Source of the DNA: Chthonomonadaceae bacterium
Lineage (GTDB): Bacteria; Armatimonadota; Chthonomonadetes; Chthonomonadales; Chthonomonadaceae
NCBI GenBank assembly: GCA_014377395.1
Contig: JACMPS010000358.1
Coordinates: 1 to 11,761, forward strand
DNA: 11,761 nt
Reading direction: 5' to 3'
Part shown: positions 1 to 7,354 of the stretch, piece by piece
Layout: each line of letters opens with the position of its first letter
How positions within the stretch are numbered: the first letter of the stretch is position 1
Program-made: the position numbers and the translations under genes
Notes under the pieces: generated by a model
The model's input: the letters and a program-made list of their open reading frames with translations, nothing else
Database searches by the model: none
What the model was told of the DNA's origin: nothing

Positions 1-15
1 GTGTCCTTCGGACAC
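1..15. repeat. Perfect 6-bp hairpin, inverted copy of the one at 902-916
   Basis: The sequence GTGTCCTTCGGACAC has 6-bp arms around a 3-nt loop. It is the exact reverse complement of the hairpin at 902-916, so the two copies flank the minus-strand gene at 62-835 in opposite orientation. On the minus strand this copy lies about 47 nt past that gene's stop codon and could act in termination. Any U-tract would fall outside the window, so this cannot be judged. A related imperfect hairpin occurs at 3269-3284. Confidence 0.6.
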
Positions 16-61
16 CAATATCGTAGTTGCGAAATTTTACGAAAGCACTTTGAGTTTCTAA

Positions 62-835
62 TTAGTTGGAATTGGTGCGATCTCGTTCCGTTCTTTCAAG
101 AATTGCAAAGGCAAGACTGCGGGAAAATTGCAACATCTTCTCCTGTGTCTCTGCTTCTATTTCAGCGGCATCGGTTAGAAAAACGCTTACCAGTGCCGGA
201 GACCCGGCAACGATTTCCGAGGCTAAAGGTTTGGTATCCGTTTGCTTTTTGTGCAACTCGGTCAGGTTAATGGTCGCCAGATGTTCCGGGCTGAGCGTTG
301 TTCCTGTTGCCCGCTCGATCAATTCCGTCAGATCAGCGAGGTCTAAACGCACTCTTTTCAGGAGTGCCCGTTCTACAAACGGGGCGACGTTCGTTGTTTT
401 GGGTGACACGACATTGACGAGGATCGCTTTCCCGCCATACCAGAGGCAGAAGCAGTAATCGCTGTCATCGTGAATCGAAAGAAGTGCGTTTCTTGTTGGG
501 CTGAGACCGAGTGAAACAGGGAAAGTGTTCTCAGCGAACAATTCGGGCTGTGTGTTGAACTGAAGACGTTCCATTTCCTGCAATCTCTCTTCCGGGTATT
601 CCGTAACCAATTCACCCAACATCGGGATTGCGCCCCCGGTTCCTGAATTAGACATTTTTGCCAGACACCGTTCGTATTCCAGCCCGGAGAGACGCCGTCC
701 TTCCGCATCCTTTTCACGAAACAAAGGAAGAATGTGCTTTGCTATTGCCAGCGTTTCCGGGCTAAAAGTCGTGACATCCACGCTTTTTCGCTCGACAATT
801 TCGCCTTCATTCACCAGAAAATGCGTCAGGATCAT
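62..835 (-). CDS. Hypothetical protein, 257 aa, family not recognised
   Basis: I do not recognise a family. The frame is open for 257 codons from an ATG preceded, on the minus strand, by AAGGA with an 8-nt spacer (844-848), which supports both the gene and its start. The protein looks soluble: no signal peptide and no long hydrophobic segment. It is acidic in its N-terminal half. A short hydrophobic stretch around residues 128-143 contains two cysteines and aromatic residues (YCFCLWY) and looks like a beta-rich core. The C-terminal third is probably helical, ending in a charged polar tail. The gene is isolated: the neighbour on the same strand (1084-2928) ends about 250 bp upstream behind a hairpin, and hairpins lie on both sides. 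The opposite-strand frame at 66-458 is weaker and is taken as a shadow. Confidence 0.72.
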   Translation of the reverse strand: MILTHFLVNEGEIVERKSVDVTTFSPETLAIAKHILPLFREKDAEGRRLSGLEYERCLAKMSNSGTGGAIPMLGELVTEYPEERLQEMERLQFNTQPELFAENTFPVSLGLSPTRNALLSIHDDSDYCFCLWYGGKAILVNVVSPKTTNVAPFVERALLKRVRLDLADLTELIERATGTTLSPEHLATINLTELHKKQTDTKPLASEIVAGSPALVSVFLTDAAEIEAETQEKMLQFSRSLAFAILERTERDRTNSN

Positions 836-901
836 GCGGAATTTCCTTTCGGGAAAAGTAGGGAGAAGCGTGGATATTCAGAGCGAAATCTAATAAATGG
901 T

Positions 902-916
902 GTGTCCGAAGGACAC
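902..916. repeat. Perfect 6-bp hairpin, inverted copy of the one at 1-15
   Basis: GTGTCCGAAGGACAC has 6-bp arms and a GAA loop, and is the exact reverse complement of 1-15. It is followed directly by GGGGC; the imperfect relative at 3269-3284 is followed by GGGC, so the shared unit is slightly longer than the hairpin. It begins a run of small palindromes that continues to about 971. Confidence 0.6.
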
Positions 917-918
917 GG

Positions 919-971
919 GGCGTACTCGCCTCCGAGCGCGGAATTCATTCCTGCGCCTAACGTGTTACGTT
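919..971. repeat. Cluster of three short palindromes in an intergenic region
   Basis: Directly after the hairpin at 902-916 there are three more inverted repeats. The first is GGCG-TACT-CGCC (919-930). The second, at 936-956, has GGAAT/ATTCC arms around TC, extended by GCGC/GCGC with a one-base bulge. The third is AACGT-GTT-ACGTT (959-971). Four palindromes in 70 bp is more than expected by chance. They could form one folded element of REP or MITE type, or a structured transcript end. No coding frame of interest covers them. Confidence 0.4.
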
Positions 972-1023
972 GAACGCACCTGCCTCTTTCTCTCATCGCC
1001 ACCAGATGCGGAGACCAACAAAC

Positions 1024-1070
1024 AAGAGGGAAGGGTGAGTAGAGTCTTCACTCCCTCACCCCTCCCTCTT
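1024..1070 (-). terminator. Strong hairpin, likely terminator of the R3H ATPase gene
   Basis: Arms at 1024-1039 and 1055-1070 pair over 16 positions with a single mismatch around a 15-nt loop. The hairpin starts 14 nt past the stop codon of the minus-strand ATPase gene. Read on the minus strand, the second arm is followed by GTTTGTTGG, a modest T-rich tail, so this is a plausible but not perfect intrinsic terminator. A near-identical 10-bp direct repeat (GAGACC, then A or G, then ACA) lies just outside each arm, at 1011-1020 and 1071-1080. Confidence 0.6.
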
Positions 1071-1083
1071 GAGACCGACACGG

Positions 1084-2928
1084 TTATTTCGAGACCACAA
1101 CGGGCAGAATACGCACCCGACGCTGTGGCTCCACTCCCACGCTCTCGGAGAAGAGTTCGTACCGCTCCACAAGTTGATGTTGCAAACGCCGGGTGTAGGA
1201 GTTTGCGGGCATCAGTTCAATGGGTTGCCGGGTCTGCTTCACCTGATCCACGGCGTCCTGCACTTCGAGAAGCGACTCCTCTACATTCTCTTCACTTTCG
1301 TCCGTCACGCCACCGAGACCGAAAATTTCCCGAATCGTGTTGGCGATCTGTGCGTAGGTGTTCGAGCGAACGACATACACGGGCAACTTCTTGAGGCTTG
1401 CTTCACGCATTTTGCCCGGTTCGTTTTTGTAGGTCGCTTTCAGTGCCAGCACCACATCGGCGTCGGTCACATCACGTGCTACATAAGCGGGAACACGGCT
1501 TTCGATAATCGCTCTGTCCAACCGACTCCGACTGACGCCATACGGGAAGATCCGCAGGGTGGCGGGCATTTTCTTCGCGGTGGGCGGTGGGTTCGGCGTG
1601 GGTGTCTGCGTCACGGAATTGCTGACCGGAGTGGCAGGAACGTTTGCGCCGGTACGTGGCACAAGTCGCGCTCGCTTGCCAATCGTTTCCAGCGTTTTCA
1701 TGTCGCGTCCACTGCCGCGTATCCCCTTTGGAGAGTTTGCGGAGTTGCCGGGCCAGTCGCCGCCGTCCTCTTCGTCTTCCTGCACCTCTCTGATTTTTGG
1801 AGGCGTGTCGGCACGTTGAACGATTTCGATTTCGCCTGTCTCGTTTCGCACCCGAATTTCAGGGCGAGGCGGCGCACCACGTAGCAAGCGATCCACCGTT
1901 TGCTCGACATTGAGGTGAAGCGCAAGCTTATCCACCTCGACGATCTCGATAATCACCTCAAAGGTCGGGGGGGCTTTTCGCTCAAGCACCGTCTTCTGAG
2001 TGCCTCGTCGTTTCGCTTCATCATCCGAAAGCGTTACGGGCTGAATCCCGCCGACAAGGTCGGAGAGGGTCGGGTTCATCATCAGGTTTTCAAGCGTGTT
2101 GCCGTGTGCCGTGCCAATCAATTGAACGCCGCGTTCGGCAATCGTTCGCGCCGCAAACGCTTCTTGCTCCGTTCCGATCTCATCAATCACGATCACTTCG
2201 GGCATATGATTTTCAACTGCCTCGATCATAACGTGATGCTGTTCTTCCGGGCTTGCGACTTGCATCCGGCGTGAACGTCCAATCGCGGGGTGCGGAATGT
2301 CACCGTCTCCGGCAATCTCGTTAGAGGTGTCCACAATGACCACACGCTTTTGCAGTTCCGTCGAAAGGATACGGGCAACCTCGCGTAGTTTCGTGGTTTT
2401 GCCTCGTCCGGGTCGTCCCAACAGCAAAATAGATTTTCCGCTTTGCACAATGTCGAGAATGATGTCAATGGTTCCGTAAACCGCTCGTCCGATGCGGCAG
2501 GTCAGCCCGATGACTTTTCCCTGTCGGTTGCGAATCGCGGAGATACGGTGCAGGGTACGTTCAATGCCTGCCCGGTTATCCTTGCCGAATGTGCCGATAC
2601 GCGAGATCACGTAATCGAGGTCTTCCGCCATGACCGGGCGATCTCCTAGCTCAATGGCGTCATAGAGGAAACGGGCTTCGGGAACCCGCCCCAGGTCCAT
2701 GACGATTTCAAGCAGGTCATCAAGGGAAGGCATACTCTCCAGTCGGCGACGGAGCGAGGGCGGCAACACTTCAAGCAGTTGATCGAGATTGTCGGTGACG
2801 CGTTGTTGAAGAGCGGTCAGGGGCGTCTCGGAAATCTCAAGGGGAACAGGGCTTGCCCCGGAAACGTCGGAAAGGGTGAGTGTGTTTTGTACGGAGGCGG
2901 GCTGAGTTGTGAAAAGGTCGTTTGCCAT
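1084..2928 (-). CDS. Ycf45-like P-loop ATPase with C-terminal R3H domain
   Basis: This is a 614-aa cytoplasmic AAA-type ATPase joined to a single-stranded nucleic-acid-binding R3H domain. Residues about 40-370 form the ATPase core. Walker A is GRPGRGKT (171-178) and Walker B is VIVIDEIG (245-252), in the style of SpoIIIAA and the chloroplast/cyanobacterial Ycf45 family. A proline-, acid- and threonine-rich stretch (about 375-455) looks disordered. A second folded part (about 457-540) follows, and then the R3H motif R580-x3-H584. The exact cellular role of the family is not established; ATP-driven work on RNA or single-stranded DNA is inferred from the domains. The ATG start has only a weak Shine-Dalgarno (a GGGAG about 16 nt upstream); no in-frame start lies close upstream. 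The gene is divergent from the ABC-F gene across a 631-bp spacer and is followed by a strong hairpin. Confidence 0.9.
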   Translation of the reverse strand: MANDLFTTQPASVQNTLTLSDVSGASPVPLEISETPLTALQQRVTDNLDQLLEVLPPSLRRRLESMPSLDDLLEIVMDLGRVPEARFLYDAIELGDRPVMAEDLDYVISRIGTFGKDNRAGIERTLHRISAIRNRQGKVIGLTCRIGRAVYGTIDIILDIVQSGKSILLLGRPGRGKTTKLREVARILSTELQKRVVIVDTSNEIAGDGDIPHPAIGRSRRMQVASPEEQHHVMIEAVENHMPEVIVIDEIGTEQEAFAARTIAERGVQLIGTAHGNTLENLMMNPTLSDLVGGIQPVTLSDDEAKRRGTQKTVLERKAPPTFEVIIEIVEVDKLALHLNVEQTVDRLLRGAPPRPEIRVRNETGEIEIVQRADTPPKIREVQEDEEDGGDWPGNSANSPKGIRGSGRDMKTLETIGKRARLVPRTGANVPATPVSNSVTQTPTPNPPPTAKKMPATLRIFPYGVSRSRLDRAIIESRVPAYVARDVTDADVVLALKATYKNEPGKMREASLKKLPVYVVRSNTYAQIANTIREIFGLGGVTDESEENVEESLLEVQDAVDQVKQTRQPIELMPANSYTRRLQHQLVERYELFSESVGVEPQRRVRILPVVVSK

Positions 2929-3033
2929 AAGATTAGGCGAGCCACTCCCACGCGAAGACGGCGGTTCCGGGACAGGAACACGTCTCGGCGCAAATCGTGC
3001 GGACGAACCGGCATAGCGACTTCTTTTGCTCTT

Positions 3034-3063
3034 TTTATCACAAACTTACAAACCGCTTGTCAT
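3034..3063 (-). promoter_or_regulatory. Candidate promoter of the R3H ATPase gene
   Basis: Read on the minus strand, ATGACA (3058-3063) and GATAAA (3034-3039) are separated by 18 nt, with a TG just upstream of the -10 giving an extended -10 context. Transcription would start about 100 nt before the ATG at 2928. The match to consensus is moderate and this is a prediction only. Confidence 0.35.
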
Positions 3064-3268
3064 TGGATTGCAAATGGATCGAGAGAAAAGATACGCTCTG
3101 CGGAAACGCAACCGCAGGGTGATATAGTGGGATTATCGTCTTCGAGTCATTGCCTCGTAGACATACCCGCTCTGCTCTCTCCAGAACAGAGTGCTGTAAG
3201 GACCACGGATCGTCGGTTGTCCGCGTCACTGGTGTTTTTATCGTTTCTCGTCCTCTTCCTGCGTAGTA

Positions 3269-3284
3269 GTGTCTTTTTGGACAC
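3269..3284. repeat. Imperfect relative of the GTGTCC hairpin
   Basis: GTGTC-TTTTTG-GACAC is followed by GGGC. It resembles the hairpin at 902-916 plus its GGGGC tail, differing in the loop and by one base in the tail. It is therefore a possible third, diverged copy of the same small element. Confidence 0.35.
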
Positions 3285-3506
3285 GGGCTTCCTCAGAAAA
3301 TGGGTAGAAAGACCGATACACCTTTCAAGACCGATTTCAGGGGTGAAAAGTTTCCGTTTCCGCCCTCTCTTTTATCATAGCCGAAAAGAATTAAGGAAAA
3401 CAAGTCTATTTAGTGTTTTTTTATGAATAATCTCGCACATTTAGGGGGAAGCCTCACTTTTCCTCTTTGCCCTCTCTCCTTCGCCCCCACTTTCTTTCCT
3501 CTCAGG

Positions 3507-3512
3507 TATAAT
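3507..3512 (+). promoter_or_regulatory. Candidate -10 box of the ABC-F gene
   Basis: A perfect TATAAT lies 48 nt before the ATG of the ABC-F gene. No good -35 hexamer is found 16-18 nt upstream, where the sequence is C- and T-rich, so the promoter may be activator-dependent or may use another sigma factor. The position is right for a short leader. Confidence 0.4.
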
Positions 3513-3559
3513 AGGATCACGAGAAACATGAATGCAGTATTCGAGAAGGAACCGATAAG

Positions 3560-5167
3560 ATGATTAGTGTGAACGGCGTCACCAAAACCTACGGGGGGCG
3601 GACGCTTTTTAATGATGTGAATGTGAAATTTACGCCCGGAAACCGCTATGGACTCACGGGTCCCAACGGGGCGGGCAAATCCACTTTTATGAAAATTCTG
3701 ACCGGAGACATCGAGCCGTCAAACCGGGGAACCATTTCCAAGCCGCGCAAAGTCGGTGTGTTACGCCAGAACCAGAACGAGTTTAATGAAAACCGGATCA
3801 TTGATACCGTTATGATGGGCAACCCCGCTCTCTGGTCGGCGATGAACGAGCGCAACCAACTTTGTCTGCTCTCGGATTTCACCGAAGCGCAGATGAACCG
3901 CCTCGGTGAACTGGAGTCTACTGTCGCCGACGAAAATGGCTACATGGCGGAACTCGAAGCCGCCGATATTTTACGCGGAATTGGAATTCCCGACACACAG
4001 CATTATGACCTGATGGAAACTCTTCCTAACGATGAGAAATTCCGCGTCCTCTTGGCACAAGCCGTTTTCGGGGACCCGGAAGCCCTGCTTCTCGACGAAC
4101 CGACCAACTACATGGACCTTGAATCGGTCTCGTGGCTTGAAGGGTTTTTGCAGGACTACAAGGGAACGCTGATCGTGATTTCCCATGATCGCCACTTCCT
4201 CAACGCGGTTTGTACGCACATTGCCGACATTGATTATGAGACGATTATCCTCTATCCGGGCAATTATGATGACATGGTGGAACAAAAAATGTCCGTTCGC
4301 CGCACAATCGAGCAGGATAATAAGGACAAAGAGAAGAAAGTAGATCAACTACAGGAATTTGTTTCCAAGTTCGGGGCGGGACAACGCTCTTCACAGGTGC
4401 AATCTCGCCGTAAAGAGATGGCGCGTCTCGCTCCTACCGAACTGAAAAAGTCGAACATTCAGCGTCCCTACGTTCGCTTTGAGACAAAACGCCAGACCGG
4501 GCGTGATGTCGTGATTGCAAAAGGATTAACAAAAGCCTTCGGTAAGAAAGTCCTTTTCCAGAATTTCGATTTTGCGGTTCAGCGTGGCGACAAAGTGGCA
4601 ATTATCGGAGCAAACGGCGTAGGTAAAACCACCCTCTTGCGCTGTCTGATCAACGAAGTGGAGCAGGACACCGGAACCATTAAGTGGGGAAGCGACCTTA
4701 ATTTCGGGTATTATCCTCAGAATGCCGAAGAGAGTATTTTGCATGGCATGACCGCTCTTGAATGGCTGAGTCGCTTTGATGAAGACGGCGACCCACAAAT
4801 TGTGCGCGGCTTGCTCGGAAGAATGTTGTTTTCGGGAGATGAAAGCCTCAAGTCCACTGAAAAACTTTCCGGCGGCGAAACGGCACGACTGTTGACTGCT
4901 CGTTTGATGCTGGAAAAAAAGCCGATCCTTGTCTTTGATGAACCAACAAACCACCTCGACCTTGAAAGTGTGAACGCGCTCGGTGATGGCTTGTCACAAT
5001 TTGAAGGAACCGTGTTAATCGTCACCCACGACCGTGACCTGATCTCCGATGTCGCTACACGGATTCTTTCTTTCACCCCTGAAGGTCTGATCGACTTCCC
5101 CGGAACCTACGAAGAGTATCTGGAGAAGTACCCCTTGCCGACCTACTACGTCAAAACAACCTGGTAG
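3560..5167 (+). CDS. ABC-F ATPase, YbiT-type
   Basis: This is a 535-aa soluble protein with two ABC ATPase domains and no membrane segments, typical of ABC-F proteins that bind the ribosome and act on translation or stalled complexes. The first domain has Walker A GPNGAGKST (34-42) and Walker B LLLDEPTN with D179/E180. The second has GANGVGKT (350-357), LSGGE (436-440) and D460/E461 followed by PTNHLD. Between them, at about 235-300, is a charged helical linker of the kind that reaches the P-site tRNA. The sequence closely follows Escherichia coli YbiT along its whole length, including a first domain without a normal LSGGQ signature (LPNDE at 155-159). The ATG start has AAGGA with a 9-nt spacer. 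Nothing here marks it as an antibiotic-resistance type, and a housekeeping translation role is more likely. It is the first gene of the plus-strand run. Confidence 0.92.
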   Translation: MISVNGVTKTYGGRTLFNDVNVKFTPGNRYGLTGPNGAGKSTFMKILTGDIEPSNRGTISKPRKVGVLRQNQNEFNENRIIDTVMMGNPALWSAMNERNQLCLLSDFTEAQMNRLGELESTVADENGYMAELEAADILRGIGIPDTQHYDLMETLPNDEKFRVLLAQAVFGDPEALLLDEPTNYMDLESVSWLEGFLQDYKGTLIVISHDRHFLNAVCTHIADIDYETIILYPGNYDDMVEQKMSVRRTIEQDNKDKEKKVDQLQEFVSKFGAGQRSSQVQSRRKEMARLAPTELKKSNIQRPYVRFETKRQTGRDVVIAKGLTKAFGKKVLFQNFDFAVQRGDKVAIIGANGVGKTTLLRCLINEVEQDTGTIKWGSDLNFGYYPQNAEESILHGMTALEWLSRFDEDGDPQIVRGLLGRMLFSGDESLKSTEKLSGGETARLLTARLMLEKKPILVFDEPTNHLDLESVNALGDGLSQFEGTVLIVTHDRDLISDVATRILSFTPEGLIDFPGTYEEYLEKYPLPTYYVKTTW

Positions 5168-5266
5168 AGCGAGTGTGAGGGGGATAGCCTGTGGCAAGAG
5201 AAGCACAGAATCAAAAAAGTTCGGAAATTCAGATTGAAATCTCTGCCAGAAGGAAAAGTGTAGACC

Positions 5267-5947
5267 GTGAATATCCTCATTATAGAAGATGACGTGCAGG
5301 ACGCCAACCTGTTTGGGGTGGCAATGCGTGGCGAAGGCTATTCGACCGACACCGTGGATAACGGTGAAAAAGCGATGGATAACGTCACCAAGAAAACGTA
5401 TGATCTGATCTTGCTCGATGTTTCATTGCCCGGAAAAGACGGGTTTGCTGTCTGCCGTCAATTTCGTGCAATGGGCGTTACCGCTCCGATTCTCCTGATT
5501 ACGGGGCGAGACGACGACGACGACAAGGTAGAGGGTCTGGACAGTGGGGCGGACGATTACGTCGTCAAACCCTGCTCCCTCAAAGAATTGTTAGCGCGTG
5601 TACGCGCCCTGACACGCCGTCATGTCGCTGTTTCGCTTCCCCGACTTGAGGCAGGTTGCCTGATTCTCGATCCGGTTTCGAGAAAAGCAACCCGCTCCGG
5701 CAAAGTCATCAGCCTCTCCACCACCGAATACAATCTGCTTGATTTTCTGATGAAAAACGCAGGACGAACATTGACCCGCAACGAAATTCTGCTCAACGTC
5801 TGGCAATACGATTTCGACGGCAACGACAATGTGCTGGACGTTTATATCAGTTACCTGCGAAACAAAATTGACCGGGGAACGGTAGAGCAGATCATTCAGA
5901 CGATACGCGGAGTCGGCTTTCGGCTTCGAGACGACGTACAGGAGTAA
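5267..5947 (+). CDS. OmpR/PhoB-family response regulator
   Basis: This 226-aa DNA-binding response regulator has an N-terminal receiver domain (about 1-118) with the acidic pocket E7/D8/D9, phospho-acceptor D51, switch residues T79 and Y98, and K101. The C-terminal winged-helix domain (about 125-222) carries the usual ending pattern of a recognition helix followed by IQTIRGVGFRL. All key residues are present, so it should be phosphorylated and active. A run of five aspartates (82-86) after the switch threonine is unusual but sits in a surface loop. No histidine kinase gene lies next to it, so its partner is elsewhere or it is cross-phosphorylated. The start is GTG with AAGGA about 12 nt upstream. 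It lies 99 nt after the ABC-F stop, and its end provides the Shine-Dalgarno of the next gene. Confidence 0.93.
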   Translation: MNILIIEDDVQDANLFGVAMRGEGYSTDTVDNGEKAMDNVTKKTYDLILLDVSLPGKDGFAVCRQFRAMGVTAPILLITGRDDDDDKVEGLDSGADDYVVKPCSLKELLARVRALTRRHVAVSLPRLEAGCLILDPVSRKATRSGKVISLSTTEYNLLDFLMKNAGRTLTRNEILLNVWQYDFDGNDNVLDVYISYLRNKIDRGTVEQIIQTIRGVGFRLRDDVQE

Positions 5948-5953
5948 CCCGGC

Positions 5954-7321
5954 GTGTTTAACGACGCCTCCGCCCTTATTCTCGATAATTCTCCCCAACT
6001 CTACTACGGAGTCGCAGTCACCGATTTGGACGGTGACGGCGACTTCGAGTTTTTTGTTGCCGGGTATGGTTGCGCCAATCGCGCCCTAAAGTGGAGCGAG
6101 GGGGCGTATCGCACCCTCGTGAATCCTACTTTGGATGACGCGGAACGTCAAGCCATTGGCGTGGCTTCCGGCGACATTGACGGGGACGGGCAAGAAGAAA
6201 TTTATGTCTTGAACACCGATACCTTTGCCGGAAGAAAGCATCACGCCGACCGGCTTTTCGACCGAAACGGCACGGAAGGCTGGCGTGATCTGTTCGGTTT
6301 TCCCGAAAACGCCGACGCGCTTAATCTGACTTCGGGGCGTTCCGTGCTGGCTCTGGACAGGCAAGGGACAGGCTACTATTCGTTTCTGGTGGCGAATTAC
6401 GGCGGTTTCTTTCGGCTCTACGAACTTGAAGCAAACGGCTTTCTCGCCGATCTCGCACCTTATTTAGGTTTGGCGAGATCGAGCGGCGGGCGCAGTTTGC
6501 TGGCGGCTCCGTTTTTTGTGGACGGCGACATTGATGTTTTCGCCGGGAACGAAAATGACGGCAATTTTCTTTTTCGGAACCTGGGCAACGGTAAGTTCGA
6601 GGAGGTTGCGGAACTACAGGGCGTCGCCGATCCCGCACAACACGCCCGTGGGATTGCACTCGTGGACGCCCTCCAGAATGGGCAGGCGGGAATTGTCGTT
6701 GGAAATTGGGAAGGCTCTCATCGGCTTTACCGAAGACGGGGTGACGCGACCTACGAAAATATCGCTTCCGCTGAAATGGCGAAACCGTCCCGCGTTCGCA
6801 CCGTCATTGCCGCCGATTTCGACAATGACGGCTATGAAGAAATTTTCTTCAACAACATCGGTGAACCAAACCGCCTTTTCGCATGGCGCGAAGAGGGTTG
6901 GAAACAAGTTTCAACGGGGGACGCTTTAGAGCCGTTTGGGTTAGGAACCGGGGCGGCAGTCGCGGATTTGGACGGGGATGGAATTCTGGAACTGCTGATC
7001 AGTCACGGTGAGTCGGGGCTTCAACCGCTCTCGCTTTACAAGCCCCGCGCCACCAAAAACCACTGGATACGCTTTTTTCCGAAGTCTGTTTTCGGCGCAC
7101 CTGCACGGGGCGCGAAGGTTATCCTCCGTACCCCGGACCGTGAGCAGGTGCGCGTGATTGACAGCGGTTCGGGCTACCTCTGTCAGATGGAACCCGTCGC
7201 GCATTTTGGGCTAGGCAGTGAAACGCACATCGTCGAAGTGGAAATCGCCTTTCCCGGCGGTGCAACCGTTGTCCTCAACGATCTCGAAGTAGACCGTACC
7301 CATGTTATCGCTCACCCGTAA
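5954..7321 (+). CDS. CRTAC1-like FG-GAP/VCBS repeat protein with ASPIC/UnbV domain
   Basis: This 455-aa protein is predicted to be a beta-propeller of FG-GAP/VCBS-type repeats. Calcium-loop motifs of the form DxDxDG are seen at 24-29 (DLDGDG), 74-79 (DIDGDG), 288-293 (DFDNDG) and 338-343 (DLDGDG), with degenerate blades between them. The region from about 369 to the end matches the ASPIC/UnbV domain, including GSGYLCQMEPVAHFGLG followed by a VEVEIAFPGG strand. Most relatives are secreted. This one starts directly in the first repeat with no signal peptide or membrane anchor, and no longer start is possible because the regulator gene ends just upstream. The GTG start has AGGAG at 5940-5944, overlapping the end of the response regulator gene, so the two are probably translationally coupled. 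Binding of a partner protein or calcium is inferred; the function is unknown. Confidence 0.85.
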   Translation: MFNDASALILDNSPQLYYGVAVTDLDGDGDFEFFVAGYGCANRALKWSEGAYRTLVNPTLDDAERQAIGVASGDIDGDGQEEIYVLNTDTFAGRKHHADRLFDRNGTEGWRDLFGFPENADALNLTSGRSVLALDRQGTGYYSFLVANYGGFFRLYELEANGFLADLAPYLGLARSSGGRSLLAAPFFVDGDIDVFAGNENDGNFLFRNLGNGKFEEVAELQGVADPAQHARGIALVDALQNGQAGIVVGNWEGSHRLYRRRGDATYENIASAEMAKPSRVRTVIAADFDNDGYEEIFFNNIGEPNRLFAWREEGWKQVSTGDALEPFGLGTGAAVADLDGDGILELLISHGESGLQPLSLYKPRATKNHWIRFFPKSVFGAPARGAKVILRTPDREQVRVIDSGSGYLCQMEPVAHFGLGSETHIVEVEIAFPGGATVVLNDLEVDRTHVIAHP

Positions 7322-7354
7322 GGGCAGGGGCAGAGAAGTGGAGAACCGTAAACC

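Larger units (their letters stand above)
2929..3559. other. 631-bp divergent intergenic region
   Basis: The spacer lies between the minus-strand R3H ATPase and the plus-strand ABC-F gene. It contains candidate promoters for both (3034-3063 minus; TATAAT at 3507-3512 plus) and the imperfect hairpin at 3269-3284. I see no convincing coding frame: the open frames here lack ribosome-binding sites and have odd compositions. The stretch 3400-3500 is pyrimidine-rich on the plus strand. No tRNA-like fold was recognised. Its length leaves room for a small RNA or a lost gene, but nothing in the sequence proves either. Confidence 0.5.

Noticed and set aside
1..971. CRISPR array or insertion sequence suggested by the repeated hairpins
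   Set aside because: Only two exact copies in opposite orientation, no regular spacers, and no transposase motif in the enclosed protein.
1069..1884. 271-codon plus-strand frame opposite the R3H ATPase
   Set aside because: It is antisense to a well-supported gene and shows no domain or start signal.
3038..3229. 63-codon minus-strand frame upstream of the R3H ATPase
   Set aside because: No ribosome-binding site or recognisable motif, and its end overlaps the likely promoter.
2779..3426. 215-codon plus-strand frame over the ATPase start and spacer
   Set aside because: Overlaps the start of a clear minus-strand gene, is rich in Arg/Ser/Cys in a way typical of shadow frames, and has no start signals.
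5231..5242. Small palindrome AGATT-GA-AATCT before the response regulator
   Set aside because: Five-base AT-rich arms are easily found by chance and the site has no further support.
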